A stretch of 6,411 nucleotides of DNA from contig VAYK01000082.1 in the NCBI GenBank assembly GCA_005884985.1, positions 1 to 6,411 on the forward strand, written 5' to 3'. The translations under genes and the position numbers were made by a program. The notes under the pieces are model-generated. The model worked only from the letters and a program-made list of their open reading frames with translations, searched no databases and had not been told where the DNA came from. The DNA comes from Actinomycetota bacterium. GTDB lineage: Bacteria > Actinomycetota > Thermoleophilia > Solirubrobacterales > 70-9. Position 1 is the first letter of the stretch. The number at the start of each line of letters is the position of its first letter. Below are positions 6,140-6,411 of this stretch, piece after piece.

Positions 6140-6411
6140 GCACGTCACCTTGTGGCCAAACGTGGATCCTCACCGGCTCGCTCGAGAACTTCCGCGTCAA
6201 CGTCGAGCGGGGCTTCGACGTGATCGGCTTCAAGGAGCGGCGGCGGCGACAGGCCGAGGAGTTCGAGCCCGGCGACGAGGTGGTCTTCTACGTCACCGGC
6301 GTGCTGGCGTTCGGCGCGATCGCGCGGGTGCGTTCACACATGTTCGAGGATCGCACCCCCATCTGGCCGCCGGGCAAAAAGGACGAGGCCTACCCGTGGC
6401 GGGTCGAGGCC
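6136..6411 (+). CDS. EVE-domain protein (3' end outside window)
   Basis: From GTG 6136 there are 92 codons to the window edge without a stop. The sequence WILTGSLENFRVNVERGFDV, then GDEVVFYVTGVLAFGAIARV, then WPPGKKDEAYPWRVEA is the N-terminal part of an EVE domain (PUA-like fold, of the kind annotated as UPF0310). The recognition is from pattern memory. EVE and related domains bind modified bases in DNA or RNA through an aromatic cage. Visible candidates here are Trp10, Phe52 and Tyr53, but I cannot assign the pocket without the rest. The domain is usually about 140-150 residues, so roughly two thirds is present. The GTG overlaps the TGA of hydrolase copy 2 (GTGA), which allows translational coupling. 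Cytoplasmic, no signal peptide. Alternatives such as an ASCH domain are less likely given the YVTGV and YPWRV blocks. Confidence 0.8.
   Translation, partial: MSTSPCGQTWILTGSLENFRVNVERGFDVIGFKERRRRQAEEFEPGDEVVFYVTGVLAFGAIARVRSHMFEDRTPIWPPGKKDEAYPWRVEA

Noticed and set aside
6136..6148. GTGAGCACGTCAC at the EVE gene start as a second CRP-like site
   Set aside because: The half-sites are 5 nt apart instead of 6 and the sequence is made of the first codons of the gene, so the resemblance to 898-911 is probably chance.
1..6411. CRISPR, tRNA, rRNA, insertion sequences, attachment sites, strong terminators
   Set aside because: I looked on both strands and saw no regularly spaced repeats, tRNA-like arms with TTCGA loops, terminal inverted repeats with transposase, or GC stems followed by T runs. 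A weak inverted pair GACCC/GGGTC at 786-809 is too short to call a terminator.

Overview
The window is very GC-rich, uses GTG and TTG starts, and its genes carry a promoter -10-like hexamer exactly 7 nt before GTG starts, as in leaderless genes. With the cyclase/AAA/TPR protein and the serine-less alpha/beta-hydrolase-fold proteins, this suggests a high-GC actinobacterium, probably of the Thermoleophilia/Solirubrobacterales type. That assignment is inference from recall, not a database result. It looks like ordinary chromosome: I saw no tRNA, rRNA, CRISPR array, insertion sequence or prophage gene.

Layout. (1) 1-720, minus strand: a secreted lipoprotein with a clear LAGC lipobox, running off the left edge. 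(2) 721-947: a divergent intergenic region with the lipoprotein's ribosome binding site, a perfect GTGA-N6-TCAC palindrome (the core of CRP/FNR-family operators) and a TATCGT -10-like element. (3) 948-4555, plus strand: a large multidomain class III nucleotide cyclase (double zinc ribbon, Pro/Ala linker, cyclase domain, STAND-type AAA ATPase, TPR-like repeats). The gene is broken near 3597: the C-terminal 318 codons are in the -1 frame. (4) 4585-6139: two tandem paralogous alpha/beta-hydrolase-fold domains, joined out of frame near 5365-5388. The second copy also has a 22-nt internal deletion near 5967. (5) 6136-6411: the start of an EVE-domain protein, overlapping the previous stop codon by 4 nt and running off the right edge.

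How the parts may work together. The cyclase has all the catalytic residues I can check, so cAMP (less likely cGMP) signalling is expected from its N-terminal half. The CRP-like palindrome sits about 43 bp upstream of the predicted leaderless start, close to a class II activator position, which suggests cyclic-nucleotide feedback on the cyclase gene. The hydrolase-fold pair lacks a nucleophile serine and the usual catalytic histidine motif, so it may bind a ligand or protein instead of hydrolysing a substrate. Three frame breaks in 2.4 kb all shift in the same direction, and at least one clearly lacks a block of sequence. This means either recent decay or an assembly fault, and reads should be checked before biology is built on it. 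I do not see a convincing new multi-gene system. The best leads are the CRP-like site on the cyclase promoter, the serine-less hydrolase pair and the cluster of frame breaks.
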